From Fasciolopsis buskii (lineage: Eukaryota > Platyhelminthes > Trematoda > Plagiorchiida > Fasciolidae): DNA of 64,000 bases. The DNA is taken from contig LUCM01001605.1 of the NCBI GenBank assembly GCA_008360955.1, forward strand, positions 5,579 through 69,578. Direction: 5' to 3'. This document shows positions 1-11,958 of the stretch, piece by piece. Position 1 is the first letter of the stretch. Each line of letters starts with the position of its first letter. A program made the translations under genes and the position numbers. Under the pieces are notes generated by a model. That model had not been told where the DNA came from. It saw nothing but the letters and a program-made list of their open reading frames with translations, and searched no databases.

Positions 1-47
1 AAGAACTTAAGGAAAGAAATTGTAATGATTCCTTTCCTTAAGTTCTT
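1..47. repeat. Perfect 16-bp inverted repeat, 15-nt loop
   Basis: Positions 1-16 (aagaacttaaggaaag) are the exact reverse complement of 32-47, with a 15-nt spacer. The arm may extend beyond the window start. It could be a hairpin or the end of a short palindromic element; no terminal repeat partner was seen elsewhere in the window. Confidence 0.6.
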
Positions 48-1793
48 AGTGACTTCTGAATTATGGCTCTCCAGTTTTCCATGTCACTTCCTCTTTACAC
101 AATATATATATATATATGTATCTATATACTGTGCTCTACTTCCGATCCAGTTTATCGTCGGGGTTGGCGTCAGTCCAAAAGTAGCATCTTCCACTCGATC
201 CAGGTAAACAAAAATCGCTTCTTCATTGATTTCAATCCGAAATGTATCTCTTCACCAGCAGACTGATCCCCTAATGAGGAAATTAAGACGTTTCAGTTTT
301 TGGGCCCGAAGTTCGGTTAATTGTCTGATCCCGTGCTCTTTCGACGCGCGGTCGACAGAACTATGACTTTGGCAACTCTTTAGCTAATTGTCCGATGGCA
401 TTCTGCGAATGACCTGAGATGTGTGCGTAAAAACTGTAATCCGAAAAGAAATCCGTCAAACTGTCGGAATAGGCAAGCGTTATTCCCTTTCGTTCTATTT
501 GCTTTCTTCCTTATCTTAACATTTTCTTGTTCAAAGTTGGTGGGAATAAATGTTTTCACGAACAGTTGCTTTTCCGACAGATTATCTTGCAAAACAATTG
601 CCTCGGTTTAAGGCGATCGGCAAATCGAGATTGAAACTCCCAGCATGGTCTGTATAGGCTGAGACCTCTTACCTGAGGCTGTCCTGTCTCAATCTCCCTG
701 AGCCTCAGATTTGGCTATCACACCGAATGGTGATGCTGACTGATCGATAGGTTTCGCACTTCCCTCAGTTGTTGTGCTCTCGGAGAGCGACGAACTAATT
801 AACCCAGCTTTCTTACCAGCCTGAATACAAATGAGGCGCTGATCTAGTTAGTGATCGTGTGTGGTCTGTCTCATTCATCTGTCCTGCATTTATACGGTTG
901 GGCTGAACGGCGGCAAAAACAATGATATCGCGTTTGGGCGTGTTTGAAACGGTTTTCGGTGTTCGCTCAGTGGCGGGTGATACACACAAGTGGCTATGAT
1001 AATTGTCCTACTTCAGTGCGAAACGGGTTAATGGATGAGTGAAGCTTGAATCCCCGGTCCGCCGGTTATCTCGGTGGTAGATGGTGCTCCGGTGTCTCTC
1101 GACCCATTATCACATCTGCTTGGCTCTGTACCACCAATCTCGTGGTCATTGGTACCGATTCTCATTCTGCATCCCATCGGTTATAGAGCATGCACCCATA
1201 TTGCGCATCATTTCATTACAAAAGTTCGTTCTCAGGTCACGTTACAAAATTACAAACATCGATGACGAAAATATCAGGTGAATTAATGAGCTTTGTCGGT
1301 CTGAGCCTGTTTCCCTTCCATTTTGGTGATACTCGCACTAGACGGCCTGCTGATAAACATAAAAGTAGAACATTTCGAATCGCGAATTTGCCGGAGTTGA
1401 ATTAATCAATTTTATTGGTCATATAACACACAGCAGATTAATCTTGAAGGCGAGTAGGCGTTCGTAACGAGAAATTAGGCGGATCGTTTCATGACGTGAT
1501 GACTAGTTGTGCCTAATTCGACTAGATTATAAAATTTCAGGATGGATTCCAAGGAATTCATTACAGAATGTCTGTCGTTCCCTTGCTTCCGAACATCCTA
1601 GTCTCAACATCATTTTCTTTTCTATTTTGTTTAGGTATCCCTTCTTCTTTCTCCTCTTCTTCTTCTTCTTTACACCTCGTGTCCTTACAATCCCAAATCA
1701 GGTGACGTCCAGAACTGGCAGCACGAAAGCACTGTCCTTGTAGTTGTGCTTGCGGCATTTCTTCTATGCCCATATTTCATCCTGGATATTCAG
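1..1793. other. Probable intron or upstream sequence of the DDX31-like gene
   Basis: No convincing exon was found here. Several ORFs of 60-78 codons exist on both strands, but none shows helicase motifs I-III, which the missing upstream exons should carry. One frame near 1740-1765 reads VVVLAAFLL, weakly like the segment preceding motif IV in DDX31, but its phase does not join the next exon. A perfect 16-bp inverted repeat sits at 1-47. Confidence 0.5.
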
Positions 1794-4700
1794 GTGCTGA
1801 AGCTGTTTATTGGTCTGAACGCGCGAATTTCATCCTAGCTAATGTCAATGCACATTCTTTTCCATGTAACTTTCAGTATCACAAAAACGGTGGCAAGTTA
1901 ATTGTTTTCATGGCTACCCAAGATTGTGTGGATTTTCACTACCGACTCTTCAATGCGGTCCTTTGTCCGGATGATGAAGAATACATAATCCCGGCACATG
2001 CCTCACGTCTATCGTTGTTCCGTTTGCACGGAAGCATGGAACATTCGGTGAGTCAAATTGTAGGAGCCGTCTTTTCAGAAGTACCGATAGTGGTGTTAAG
2101 TTAATTGTAACTAAATTGCCGTTCATCGCCAAAGTTACGCACAATGGGTCCCGAGACGATCCGAAATCGGTATGTTGTTTTTAGCTGTATATTTTGTTTG
2201 TTTGTTCACATGTTTTAGAGTCATGTATTAATTTCACATAGCGCCGTCTAAGCCTCAGCCGGGACACAGGGCCACTTGTCGCGTTCGTAGGTTGTAGATA
2301 ACCCAACAGAGTTCGCGGATAATGTTGACTCAGGTTCGCTGAATGAACGATTACAGTCAAGCGGTAGCAGTGCCGAGGACGTGATAGGTTTTCGCCTGGT
2401 AAGCATTCACTCTGTAACATAGTACAAGTCCGCGCCGGTGACACTGACGTAAGGAATGTGGCTCATCAGCAAAATGAAGTACTTGTTCTTTTTTTCTTAA
2501 ACTAGGCGGTTTACAGTGAGTGGGATAAATTAAAGCTAAGGAGAGACGACGAATATTTCAAAGCTTTGGAAATAAAATAAGACTGGGGTAAAGAAGTTCA
2601 ACATCCAGGACAGTGATTCGATTTAAGATGACTGGTCGTTTGAATACGAGAGGAACGCGAGAAAGCCAAACAAAGAGTTGTCGAAGAGAATTAATAAGTC
2701 TAGAAGCCAAAATAATCACCAGGGTTAAGAAGAAGTGGAGAAGCTGACCACTGATGGGCAAATGACTACAAATTGGAGATCAAAGAGAGATCATTGATCA
2801 ACCGAGCGATTTTTAGTTGAACCCAATCAGGAAGAAACCGGTAGATCTGACTGGAATATCGAAGTATCGGACGGATTTGATCTCTGCACAAAAATGCATT
2901 TTTCATGAGAGAAATGTTTGCGAATGGGAAATTGCAGGGCTGAAAATTCACTCGTTTCTGTTGGACGCATATCTTATAAAAAGATGTGGATATATTTTTG
3001 GTCTCGCTAGAAGATCGTGGTAGCTGATGGAGACGAAATCTGTGTATGACTGCGAACAGATGCTGAGTTTTTGATAAAATAACTGGGTTTCCTCTCGTGG
3101 AAGATTCACAAAGATTGACAAAACCATGACATCTTTTTCGATAAAAATCAACTTTCAAATGGAGAGGGGAGGGAATGTCCAATATAATTATTACTCGTGG
3201 TCCAATCAAGATTCCCGAACACAAATGACAGGCGTCTAGGTGAATACATGATCTGAGGATGTGTTTGATTCAACATTTTCAAAATCCTCGACCGGTCAGC
3301 AGGGATATTGTTATCTTGGAAAGCGGATTACAATTAAACAAGTCTATCGGCCATCACGACTTCTCCTAGTCCAGATTAATTTATGTGATTCCGCCAATTC
3401 GTAAATTGATGACCGTACAAACAGTGCACTCCGGTTTTTCAATTGGTGTATAATGAATTCCTATGATTATGACCAACATGGTAGGTAACATGGTGTTTGG
3501 TAAGGCTGAGAGCTGATAAGGCAGGCAGAAAACAACCACGGCGCGGGAAGTCGTCTTATCAAATACTGACACGTTCGAGCCAAATTCATGCTTAACTACA
3601 TCGTGGCCAGCTAAGGACCAATCCAAATATCGATCGTTCACCATGTGGCTAATGTAAAACAATGCTAACAGAGAACCAGAAAACAATTTGTTAAGCGTTT
3701 ATCCAACTACCTCTGTAGTAGTGTTACTACGTTGACAGTAAATAGAATATTTGATGATGAACGAAAAAAAGCGTAGTGCAGCCAGTCGAAAGCGATACGG
3801 CTAACATGTTCCCACCTTAATGGTTGACGCAGTCGTTGTGCTGATCCTGTTCGAGTGCGGAGGTATAATCACCCATAACACCTCAAGCTTCGTAGCTGGT
3901 TTTCTGAAATAGGCATAACGCTTACGTCAGATTGCAAGCTGTTGTACTGGTTGACTCACTAATCCACTGAAGTTGTATCTGAAAGCGAGCTCCCATTGGG
4001 ATTCTTAAGCAGCTTAGCGTGCACAAAGCGTTATTGGAGTCCAGATAGCCGGATCCGACATCCGGTGATCATATGCAAACCACTGAGTTTGCCATGTTGT
4101 ATGCTAGCCGTTACGATTTCCTGCTGCTCCGAAAAACTGTGAATTCCTTTTAAAACGTTGATATACATATTATGTTTTTGCTCCGCTATCACTAACTGGC
4201 TGTGTTATTTTCCTGTCTCGGTTTATCTTTTAGGAACGTGAATCCGTGTTTCACACGTACTCTTTAAGCAAATCGGGTATTCTGCTGACCACGGATGTAG
4301 CTAGTCGCGGTTTGGACTTGGCAAGTGTGGCATGGGTTGTTATGTATCACGTAACTGGCGGTCCGGTTGACTATATTCACCGTGTGGGTCGAACTGCGCG
4401 TGCTGGAGGCCGCGGTAAAGCAGTTCTTTTCCTGAGTCCTGACGAACTTGGTTACATGGATCTACTTCGTGCTCGGGCTGGAGTGAACTTCGAACAGTTG
4501 AACTTGCCAGATCTCATGTTGACATCATTGTATCATATTCGCAATACAAAACGACGTGGAGATAACAAGGTTTGTTCAAGACACTTTCCGTTTCTGTCCT
4601 TGACGCGAATGTCATGATTTGTCCTGGCTGATGAATGGCTAACTTCTAAGTACACCTGGTATATTCGAAGATATCACAATTGCAAGTTTATAGGCACTTG

Positions 4701-6876
4701 CCGATCTGCCGATTACATAGCTACTGAGTGTAGGTGCGAACCATTTGGATCATTAAATCACTTAGACGTTTCTAATGTGACGCAATCCTCTTTGAATTTA
4801 ACATGGTGCCAAGAAATGTTCCCACGAAAGCGTTTGATTCACGTGGATCTTGTTACATTTGCTGTTATGTATTTCTTTTGCGCTTCATGTCATGGTAATT
4901 GGACAACTTCCTCTCAAACCGAATTTAGGCTTAGTCAGTTTGCCGGTTCTCATCAATCTTGGAATAAAAACAAACACGCGAAAGCAAATTTAGCCTGGAA
5001 AGTTTTCCCCACTCTTGTCCTTCGGACTTAGATATGCAGTTTCCCAAAGCGTCATCAATACATCTGTAGTGAGAATTCACATTTCAAGTTAACTTCACTT
5101 GGCCGATCAGCCGATCAGTTGATGCTGTTGGCATCGTACAACCTAAGATTTCTTTTGATCGTTGATTACCACCAACAAGCATCGAGGTTGGATTGGTCTG
5201 AGGTATTGGCCATAACAATCAACTTGTAACTTCCACTCAAACAGTTAACACTGTGATACTGTGATAATACGTGCGCATTGTTTGCATCGACAAAGGTGAC
5301 TTTACTCTCACATTCAAGCACCCTTCTTCCTTCATCGAGAACTTCAGTGAGTGCCCATCTACCGATTGATGATCAGCATGCTAAGAAAACATAGGGCTGC
5401 TGTTGTCCTCTTCGGATCTAATACTTGATGTATTGATGTAAAAACCATTGAGAGTTGCTCACGAGATATTCTGTTTCCTGTTTCCTTTCACTATAATTCT
5501 CTAAATGGCCAAACGAATGGGCGCCTGCGAAATCCACACGAAATTTGAAGACCCTGAGGTGGTTTTTTTTGACAATGTGTGTTCTGTAGCTGACACTGCA
5601 TTTTCTCTTGGTTGTTCCCTAATTTGTTCTAAATATTCTGCCTTTTGTTTCATGTTTTTCAATACTAAAATCAAGATGGTTAGGCAAGGTAAGCATTTTC
5701 GTTTACCTACTTGTTTGTACTATCCGTAAGTCAATCCATAACCAATTGATTGAGAGCCTAGTACTTTTTGTGATGAGTTTCGTGGCTCTTGTTAGGAAAA
5801 ACGGCTGATTGGTTGCACGTTTTTTTGGCACCGAGACCGTGACATTGACGTGATCCGCACAGTATTGTCAGATGCTATCAGCTCCTTATTCGGTTTTTAC
5901 AAAAACAGTTCAAATGATCAGCTCTGGTCTATTGAGTCATCGTTAACTGGATTCCACTATCATCTAACAACTAAGTTTCTCCCTGGTGTGCGTAGCGTGT
6001 GATTGGATAACCGCTGTCTCGTTTGGATTTCCAATTGCTCCAGTTTGCTTTTTTTTAAATACAGTTTCCATCGTGTGCGACAGTGGAAGAAAGCACCAGT
6101 CGTTTCTCTCACCTGTTTCTCGATGCTGTGACCGAAGATCCAGTTTTGAACCCATTGGCCGAAACCGCCTACACTTCCTTCCTTCGCGCATATGCTAGCT
6201 TCTCTGGCGAACTACGACAGTTCTTCACATTCAAACGCCTCCACTTGGGTCACGTGGCTCGTGCGTTCGGACTGACAGCTACCCCAAAGGATATCGCATC
6301 ACGTGTGACCGGACGATTCCGTGGGTTACAGAAAAGCGCGAAGCCTGGAAAATCAGGGTCTCGTAAAAGATCAGCCGATGAGGACACAGAAGTCAGCGGA
6401 CAACTAGCCCCTAAAAGGTGTGCGCCAGCAAATATCTTATTTATTTGTCACCTATTTCATCGAATCGTTTTACGAGCGGTTGTTTGTGCGCGTGCGATTT
6501 ACGTGCGTCTTTTTCGTGGTCCAAGTTTACGGCAGATATCGATATTATATCTTTTGAAAGTGGGGTTGTCCTTCGGCTGTCGATGGATTTGCCAGTCTGA
6601 CTGTGATTCAGAAATCCCGCGGTGTTATGCTTTGTAGAAGTAATGGAATCTCACAGGGTGTCATTTCTTTTTGCACTAGAACGTGGATCGAAAGACGAGA
6701 TTCCCATACTTGTTCCCTCCCTCATAACTCCAAATTAAGGCATTCTACACAGATCATTTCGTCCTCTTTCGAATGTTTAATTGGAGAACTTTTGAACAAA
6801 CATCATATATATCCAAACCCGTGAGCCAATTCTCTCAGCCTTGGTCATCACGCGCAAGACCCAACGAAACTACGGC

Positions 6877-6910
<34 letters not shown>

Positions 6911-9900
6911 CGTGCTCATTTCACCAAAGGCGATCCAGAACGATTATCTCAATCAGTAGACGACTTAATCCACCATATTTTTGTATTCTTATGAATATTT
7001 TCTGCTCAGCATCGTTCTGACAATAATATCAAATGGTAGTTGTTCTTCTCCATTCCAACCAGCTTATTTTCTCCAGTACGTACGTAGGCGAGGCCTAGAG
7101 AAGAAAACAGACAAGGCTTCATGTACGCATTGCCAGGTTCTCTAACTCTCATTCCAACCCAAATGCCGATTAGATAAGGATCGTGCGAACGTGAACAGCA
7201 GATAAGGAACGGCATTTTGCATAGCTTCTAATAACAGTATTTTTTGGGAAAGTCAACACATCACGTCCGTAGAATTGCAGTAAATCTAGTGCACACAGAA
7301 AGGGTAGCATGATTCGCGCAGTGAAGCAGCATACAATTAGGGCGTAAAAGGTTGTCTTAAATTTGCCATTGCTGTGGAACACATCTCGTGCAGTTCACTT
7401 TTTACAATTATCAACTTTACCCTAACACTTCAAGTTTTAGTTTTTACCTCGAAACATTGATTAGTAATAACAGAAGAAATTTGTAAAATGCCTTATCAAC
7501 TTGTCGAGCATTTGAATGCCACCGACTGGTGCATTTTGCCTTATTGTCTAGGGTTTCCAACCATTGCATTAGATGATCTTACCATTGAAAATAAAATTTC
7601 GTTTCATTTTACTGGGTCGGGAGGTAGACTAGACACCGATGACCGCTGGGCAATAAAAGATTGAGAAGCGAGATGTTCCGAAAAATTGGAACTTAAAGTC
7701 AGATTTGCATCGACGACAATATCGTTTGGATACAAAAACAAAAACCTTAATCATTACAGTCCAGTGAAGAGATTGGGGCTAAGTTGGCTAACTTAACAGT
7801 TGGATCCTAAATGGAACGCTCGTTTCGACGGGCAGATTGATTTGATTAAGAAAAATCAGCAAATATTTGGATGATTCTTAACAAGGATGGAACAGCTGTA
7901 CCGTGCTTCCATGGTTTTTTAATGGTGAGTTGAGCGATGATATCACATGGTGAATTATTTGATGAAAACCTTCTATCTCCTACTACTAACACATTCAGTA
8001 GCCAAGTTCTATAGGTCATATCCAAAGCCTTGGTCGTACTTAGGCTATCTTCAGAGAAGTCATCTATGAGTAGGGGGTCGATTGATGTGCACTATCGGTC
8101 GGTGGCCGCGCAAATCAGTGACGGCTAGGTGCAAGATCATCATATGGTTGATAAAGTTGAACAAACCGTTGAGAGCCTACCAGGTAGCGTAATGGTTAAG
8201 GCGTTCGACTCAAATTCGTTCGTTCTTGTTCGGGTTCGCGTCCCAGTTCAGGCGCAGTGGATATGCACTGCTGATGATTCCTGACAGGGATGAGACAGCT
8301 GTACAGTTTTTCCCTGGTTTCTTAATGGTGAGTTTAACGACGATATCACATGGCGAATTATGTGATGAAAATATTTGGATATAAGGAGGAATGCAGATTT
8401 TTGGATTGGTATGCTTCTGTGGGCGACACACAAAAAGTCGGAATTGGCCGAATTCTTTTTTTGTTTTTGGATTCCAGAGTGACGCGTACCTGCCGAATAG
8501 TCCACTGAATGGTTCCACTAAATATGCCACGTTTTGTGGCCCCGGTAAAAGCGGGATGGAGTCCGTCAAGGCCATCAGCTTTGCCCGCTCGGAGAGTTTT
8601 CTGTTATTTGTCTATTTCGGTGGTACTGACGGAAGTAGTTTCTTCCACAGTCCTGGGACCGCATGCGAATTCCGTTTGCTTAGAGGGTTTTGGTGTGTAA
8701 GAAAGTAGGTTTCTCAGTTCCGCCGTTGCGTTTTCTGATTTTCGCGATAGAGCGATCAGGCATGCTGCAAATCTTGTCATGGTGTTCCAAATCTGGTCAA
8801 CGTTTTTTTCCCAAGACTAGTTTCAGTCTGTAACCGATCGATGAGACTATAAGAAACGGTGCACTTAATGGCAGTGCGACTTTTAGCCTTGTGTAAGCCC
8901 ATTGCTTTTTATCGCCTAATCGTTCTCAAATAAGTGGAAGATCTTCTCGGGCTGATCACTCCCGCAAAGAGACAAGGGTTTGAATTAGAAAAGTTCCGAT
9001 AACCTGTTGTTTGTTCGTTTTGCCCAAACTATTATGGCCGTACAAAAGGTTAAAATAAACTTCTGCTTTTGTTTTCTTCAGCCTCACCGAGGCCGTTGTG
9101 ATGCGTTACCTTTGCCTAATGTTGCGTTTATGCCACGATTCAGAACTCTCGTGTTGGGTTATCATTCCACTGCAAACTTCTGCGAGACCATCTGACCAGG
9201 AGCCTGAGAAATGACCGCGAGCAACGGTGTACAGTAAAATGGATAAGGTTCGGGCTATCAGTAGTTGGGCAACCTACTTTAGGGAGCAGTTTAGTTGGCC
9301 CATCGTCACAGATCTTCTATTTAAGCCTGCAGTTAAAATGAGGCAGTTAGATACCAGTATCTAATCAGAATAGGAGGTCATTGGAGATGAAAAATGTTTT
9401 TCCAAGGGGACACAAAGTAACTGGCCCAGATGAACTGTCTCTATCCTTCAAGCATAGTTACAATGGGTTAACATTGGAGGGCGTGCCAAGGAAATTCATA
9501 TGACTTTGCCCATTCCCGTACTCGATCAGCCGTATCCACGTTTGCGCTCATGTTTCCTTGGGGTTTATCGCCGCAAGTGCTGTTTCTTTATAGGTGCTAT
9601 TCTCGCCCCTCGTCTGCAAATTCTGCTTGTGATGAATGTGTGAATTGCTTTATCTTTATGAAAGAATTGTGATATTGATATTTGTTCAAACGATAAACTA
9701 TCTGATTTAGAATACGAAGATGATGTTCTGCCACACTGTTCTGCACTGCCTGAAGGATAGTGTAGTTGTGTGTGTGTGTGTGTGAGATTCGTTTTGCATT
9801 TTCGAGTTGTTAATTGCTTTTACAGGAGCAAATTGGATGGAACCAGGACAGGAGAACAATTGAATAAAACAGATTGATTTAGTTGTTTTTGTGTAGTTGT

Positions 9901-10969
9901 GTCTCAACTTGTGTTTATATCTATTGGGTCAAATATCTTCGTGCATACAGAAAACCCGGTTGACATTCACGAATTTGGTACATTTGTGGTGTATTCGCGA
10001 CACGCGTTCGTCGATCAAAAGTCGAGTGTACACAACAGAGGTGAGGTCGGCTGTGCTATGGTTGCTGAGGGCAGATGTGCGATTACTTTTGATGTCTGAG
10101 TGCTGTCTTTTTGGTACCGGTAGAATATAATGGGGAGCTTTTCTCAGTAACTCAAAGGTTAGAAATAAGGTACTGGGCTTTGGGGTTCACTCTTTAGTAG
10201 AGGTGCTAACTGTGAATAGGTTAAGGCGCATGCTCGCAGAATGACCGCCTCATTGTTCGCTGTTGTCCAAAGCAGATAATGGTTGGTAGATGATTTGAGG
10301 TGGTCAGTCAATGATATGGTAAAAAGGTGTGAACTAACTATCAGACTGGCTCGCGGGGGCCCAGGGTCCCCCCAGGCGATGGTTGGAGAAAGTAAGTGAT
10401 ACTTCTGTGTGCTGCGGTCACTCTAAATGGATGTTTTAACTGGGCTGGATCGAAGCAACAACTACTTACGAACAACCACCATAACACCTAGGCATTTGTT
10501 TCCTAATAAACCAAGACTGAACGGATGTAATAAATTGTTTTTCCTAGATCTGTTGGAACCGATTAGAGTAATCGTGGTCCCACGATGTCTTGTCCCGACC
10601 GCTCCCTTCCCTTTATTTTCCTCGTCATTTCGGTGGTGAAGCTTTGTTACGTTTTTTTGAGATACCCAGGGTTTCGTATAAACAACCGAAAGTTTGTGTG
10701 CAACTTGCCAAAACTCAAATACAATTAATGTTTGCCGTTCGGAATTTCGTTGGGTGTGAAGACTAGTTTTACATGATCCCAATGCATCGTTCTATCAGGA
10801 TGCGAACAGTCATTTGACAGCACATGTAATCCGTGTTTCTCCCGTTCTTATTCCTTTCAGACGACCGGAAGTGATGGGCTTTAGTCAACCATCACGTCAG
10901 AACAAGACAAAATCTACTAAACCGATGGATATTGCACATCGAAATATGCTTGCTGAGTACGGACTGTGA
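1794..10969 (+). CDS. DDX31: ATP-dependent RNA helicase DDX31/Dbp7-like, C-terminal half (5' end outside or unresolved)
   Basis: DEAD-box helicases of the DDX31/Dbp7 type act in the nucleolus in large-subunit ribosome assembly; that is family knowledge. Exons seen: 1794-2047, 4234-4569, 6065-6417 and 10861-10969, with intron phases 0, 0 and 2 all matching. Exon 1 carries the motif IV region (KLIVFMAT) and ends at GSMEHS before gtgagt. Exon 2 starts ERESVFHTY, has motif V TDVASRGLD (4291-4317) and motif VI YIHRVGRTARAG (4372-4407). Exon 3 holds the DUF4217-type C-terminal region (FLRAYASF, RLHLGHVARAFGL) and a Lys/Arg-rich tail. Exon 4 ends MLAEYGL before TGA at 10967-10969. Acceptors are ttttag (4233), aaatacag (6064) and cctttcag (10860). 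The first acceptor (1793) is the least certain boundary. Motifs Q, I, II (DEAD) and III were not found, so upstream exons should lie before the window. Introns are about 2.2, 1.5 and 4.4 kb and carry SINE/LINE debris. ATTAAA at 11251 is a possible poly(A) signal. Confidence 0.88.
2048..4233 (+). other. DDX31-like intron A
   Basis: The intron is bounded by gtgagt at 2048 and ttttag at 4233. It contains the longest minus-strand open stretch of this part (2766-3224, 152 codons), which has no recognisable domain, signal peptide or splice context and is about the length expected by chance somewhere in 64 kb. No repeat family was recognised. Confidence 0.6.
4570..6064 (+). other. DDX31-like intron B
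   Basis: The donor is aag|gtttgt, weaker than consensus, and the acceptor is a T-rich tract plus aaatacag. Nothing recognisable lies inside; the short ORFs look random. The donor could be refined by RNA data, but the protein joins smoothly across it (GDNK to FPSCATVEE) and matches the length of the family linker. Confidence 0.6.
6879..6909. repeat. AT microsatellites (representative; others listed)
   Basis: Simple AT tracts occur at 6879-6909, 35124-35149, 37564-37582, 40020-40075, 44494-44540 and 60227-60266. CA/GT tracts lie at 9766-9784, 30157-30190, 56080-56130 and 58068-58082. Trinucleotide tracts lie at 30801-30822 (tag) and 44218-44250 (ataat type). Confidence 0.9.
7858..7972 (+). mobile_element. 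SINE-1 tail fragment
   Basis: This is the 3' part of the SINE-1 family only. It runs from the gatgattcttaacaaggatg block through the cagctgtaccgtgcttcc block to gatatcacatggtgaatt. The tRNA-like head is missing, so it is 5' truncated or the tail of a related retroelement. Confidence 0.6.
8040..8372 (+). mobile_element. tRNA-derived SINE, family 1 (near full-length)
   Basis: The copy has RNA polymerase III promoter-like boxes: A box tagcgtaatgg at 8185-8195 and B box ggttcgcgtcc at 8233-8243. A conserved 5' extension (agaagtcatctatgag, then aaaccgttgagagcct) precedes the boxes, and a tail block (gatgattcctgacaggg through gatatcacatggcgaatt) follows. The same order recurs at about 40925-41252, with partial copies elsewhere. 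The tRNA of origin is not identified, and no target-site duplication was confirmed by eye. Confidence 0.7.
9186..9475 (+). mobile_element. CR1-like non-LTR retrotransposon fragment (ORF2, degenerate)
   Basis: Reading across frames, the piece contains FREQFSWPIVTDLLFK (9275 onward) and later GPDELSLSF, the conserved run into reverse transcriptase motif 1 of CR1-type LINEs. The line ctgaccaggagcctgagaaa at its start also precedes the homologous segment at 13378. Stops and a frameshift show it is dead. It lies inside a DDX31-like intron, same strand. Confidence 0.65.
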
Positions 10970-10996
10970 TGCGGATTTTTCCGAACAGTGTGGCTC

Positions 10997-11598
10997 GTTC
11001 ATTGGAATCCTCGTTTCCATTTTGCTCCGGACTGGAAGCAAATTTTGGTTCGGTTTTGTGTGGCCTGTGTACAGTTCAATGTAATGCGCATGTTGTATAT
11101 AAACCCAGATGTAAATCTCCATTGAATAACAAAGATCCAACAATTTCCTGGACAAATCAGGAAAATCCTTCATGTCTTTCGTCTGAATCTCATCAGTCAC
11201 GAGGGCAGCCGTCGGTCAGCTTATCTTCATTTGTTTTGTGAAGCAGGTTGATTAAATGAGTGAGTGTAATTTCCACGCATATGATAGGAGGAAGTAATCA
11301 ACCGTTTCTAATCTGAATTCTCATATTCATAATCGTCTCATACGACGGGTGAGTTGATCACCTCTACCGTCTGAGCTCTTGAAATTGCTTTGAGAAACTG
11401 TCACAGCACAATAGGTAAGTTATCAATTAGTTCTGAAAATAATGTTTAGTTCAAGTATGAAGTGGTTTAATCGGTTCCGCTGATTTTAAACTATCTTGCG
11501 GACCAACTGACTCCACCGACGTGCAGTCACCGTTCTCACGTTCGTTCGTGATCGGGAATTCAGGAGAGATCTTGAGCTGGTGAATTTCTAAATGGTAC
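10997..11598. repeat. Duplicated segment, copy 1 (flanks N gap)
   Basis: This 602 bp block, starting just after the helicase stop codon, is repeated at 11959-12553. By eye the copies differ by a 7-bp indel and about five substitutions. Copy 1 ends at aaatggtac exactly where the N run starts, and copy 2 ends at the same motif and then continues into unique sequence. That pattern is typical of two haplotypes placed in tandem by a scaffolder. Confidence 0.85.
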
Positions 11599-11958
11599 NN
11601 NNNNNNNNNNNNNNNNNNNNNNNNNNNNNNNNNNNNNNNNNNNNNNNNNNNNNNNNNNNNNNNNNNNNNNNNNNNNNNNNNNNNNNNNNNNNNNNNNNNN
11701 NNNNNNNNNNNNNNNNNNNNNNNNNNNNNNNNNNNNNNNNNNNNNNNNNNNNNNNNNNNNNNNNNNNNNNNNNNNNNNNNNNNNNNNNNNNNNNNNNNNN
11801 NNNNNNNNNNNNNNNNNNNNNNNNNNNNNNNNNNNNNNNNNNNNNNNNNNNNNNNNNNNNNNNNNNNNNNNNNNNNNNNNNNNNNNNNNNNNNNNNNNNN
11901 NNNNNNNNNNNNNNNNNNNNNNNNNNNNNNNNNNNNNNNNNNNNNNNNNNNNNNNNNN
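11599..11958. other. Assembly gap (360 N)
   Basis: A run of N separates the two copies of the duplicated segment. Nothing can be said about its content; it may not exist as a real gap if the duplication is an assembly artefact. Confidence 0.99.

Larger units (their letters stand above)
6418..10860 (+). other. DDX31-like intron C with SINE and LINE insertions
   Basis: The 4.4 kb intron starts at gtgtgc (6418) and ends cctttcag (10860). It holds an AT microsatellite (6879-6909), a SINE-1 tail (7858-7972), a near full-length SINE-1 copy (about 8040-8372), a CR1-like LINE fragment (9186-9475) and a GT microsatellite (9766-9784). All three transposon pieces lie in the same orientation as the gene. 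The remainder shows no recognisable feature. Confidence 0.65.

Noticed and set aside
1740..1793. VVVLAAFLL frame as an upstream helicase exon, and a 45-nt intron ending cctag at about 1836
   Set aside because: Reading phase does not match the following coding frame.
2766..3224. 152-codon minus-strand ORF inside a DDX31-like intron
   Set aside because: No domain, no signal peptide, no splice context. One ORF of this length is expected by chance across 64 kb and six frames.
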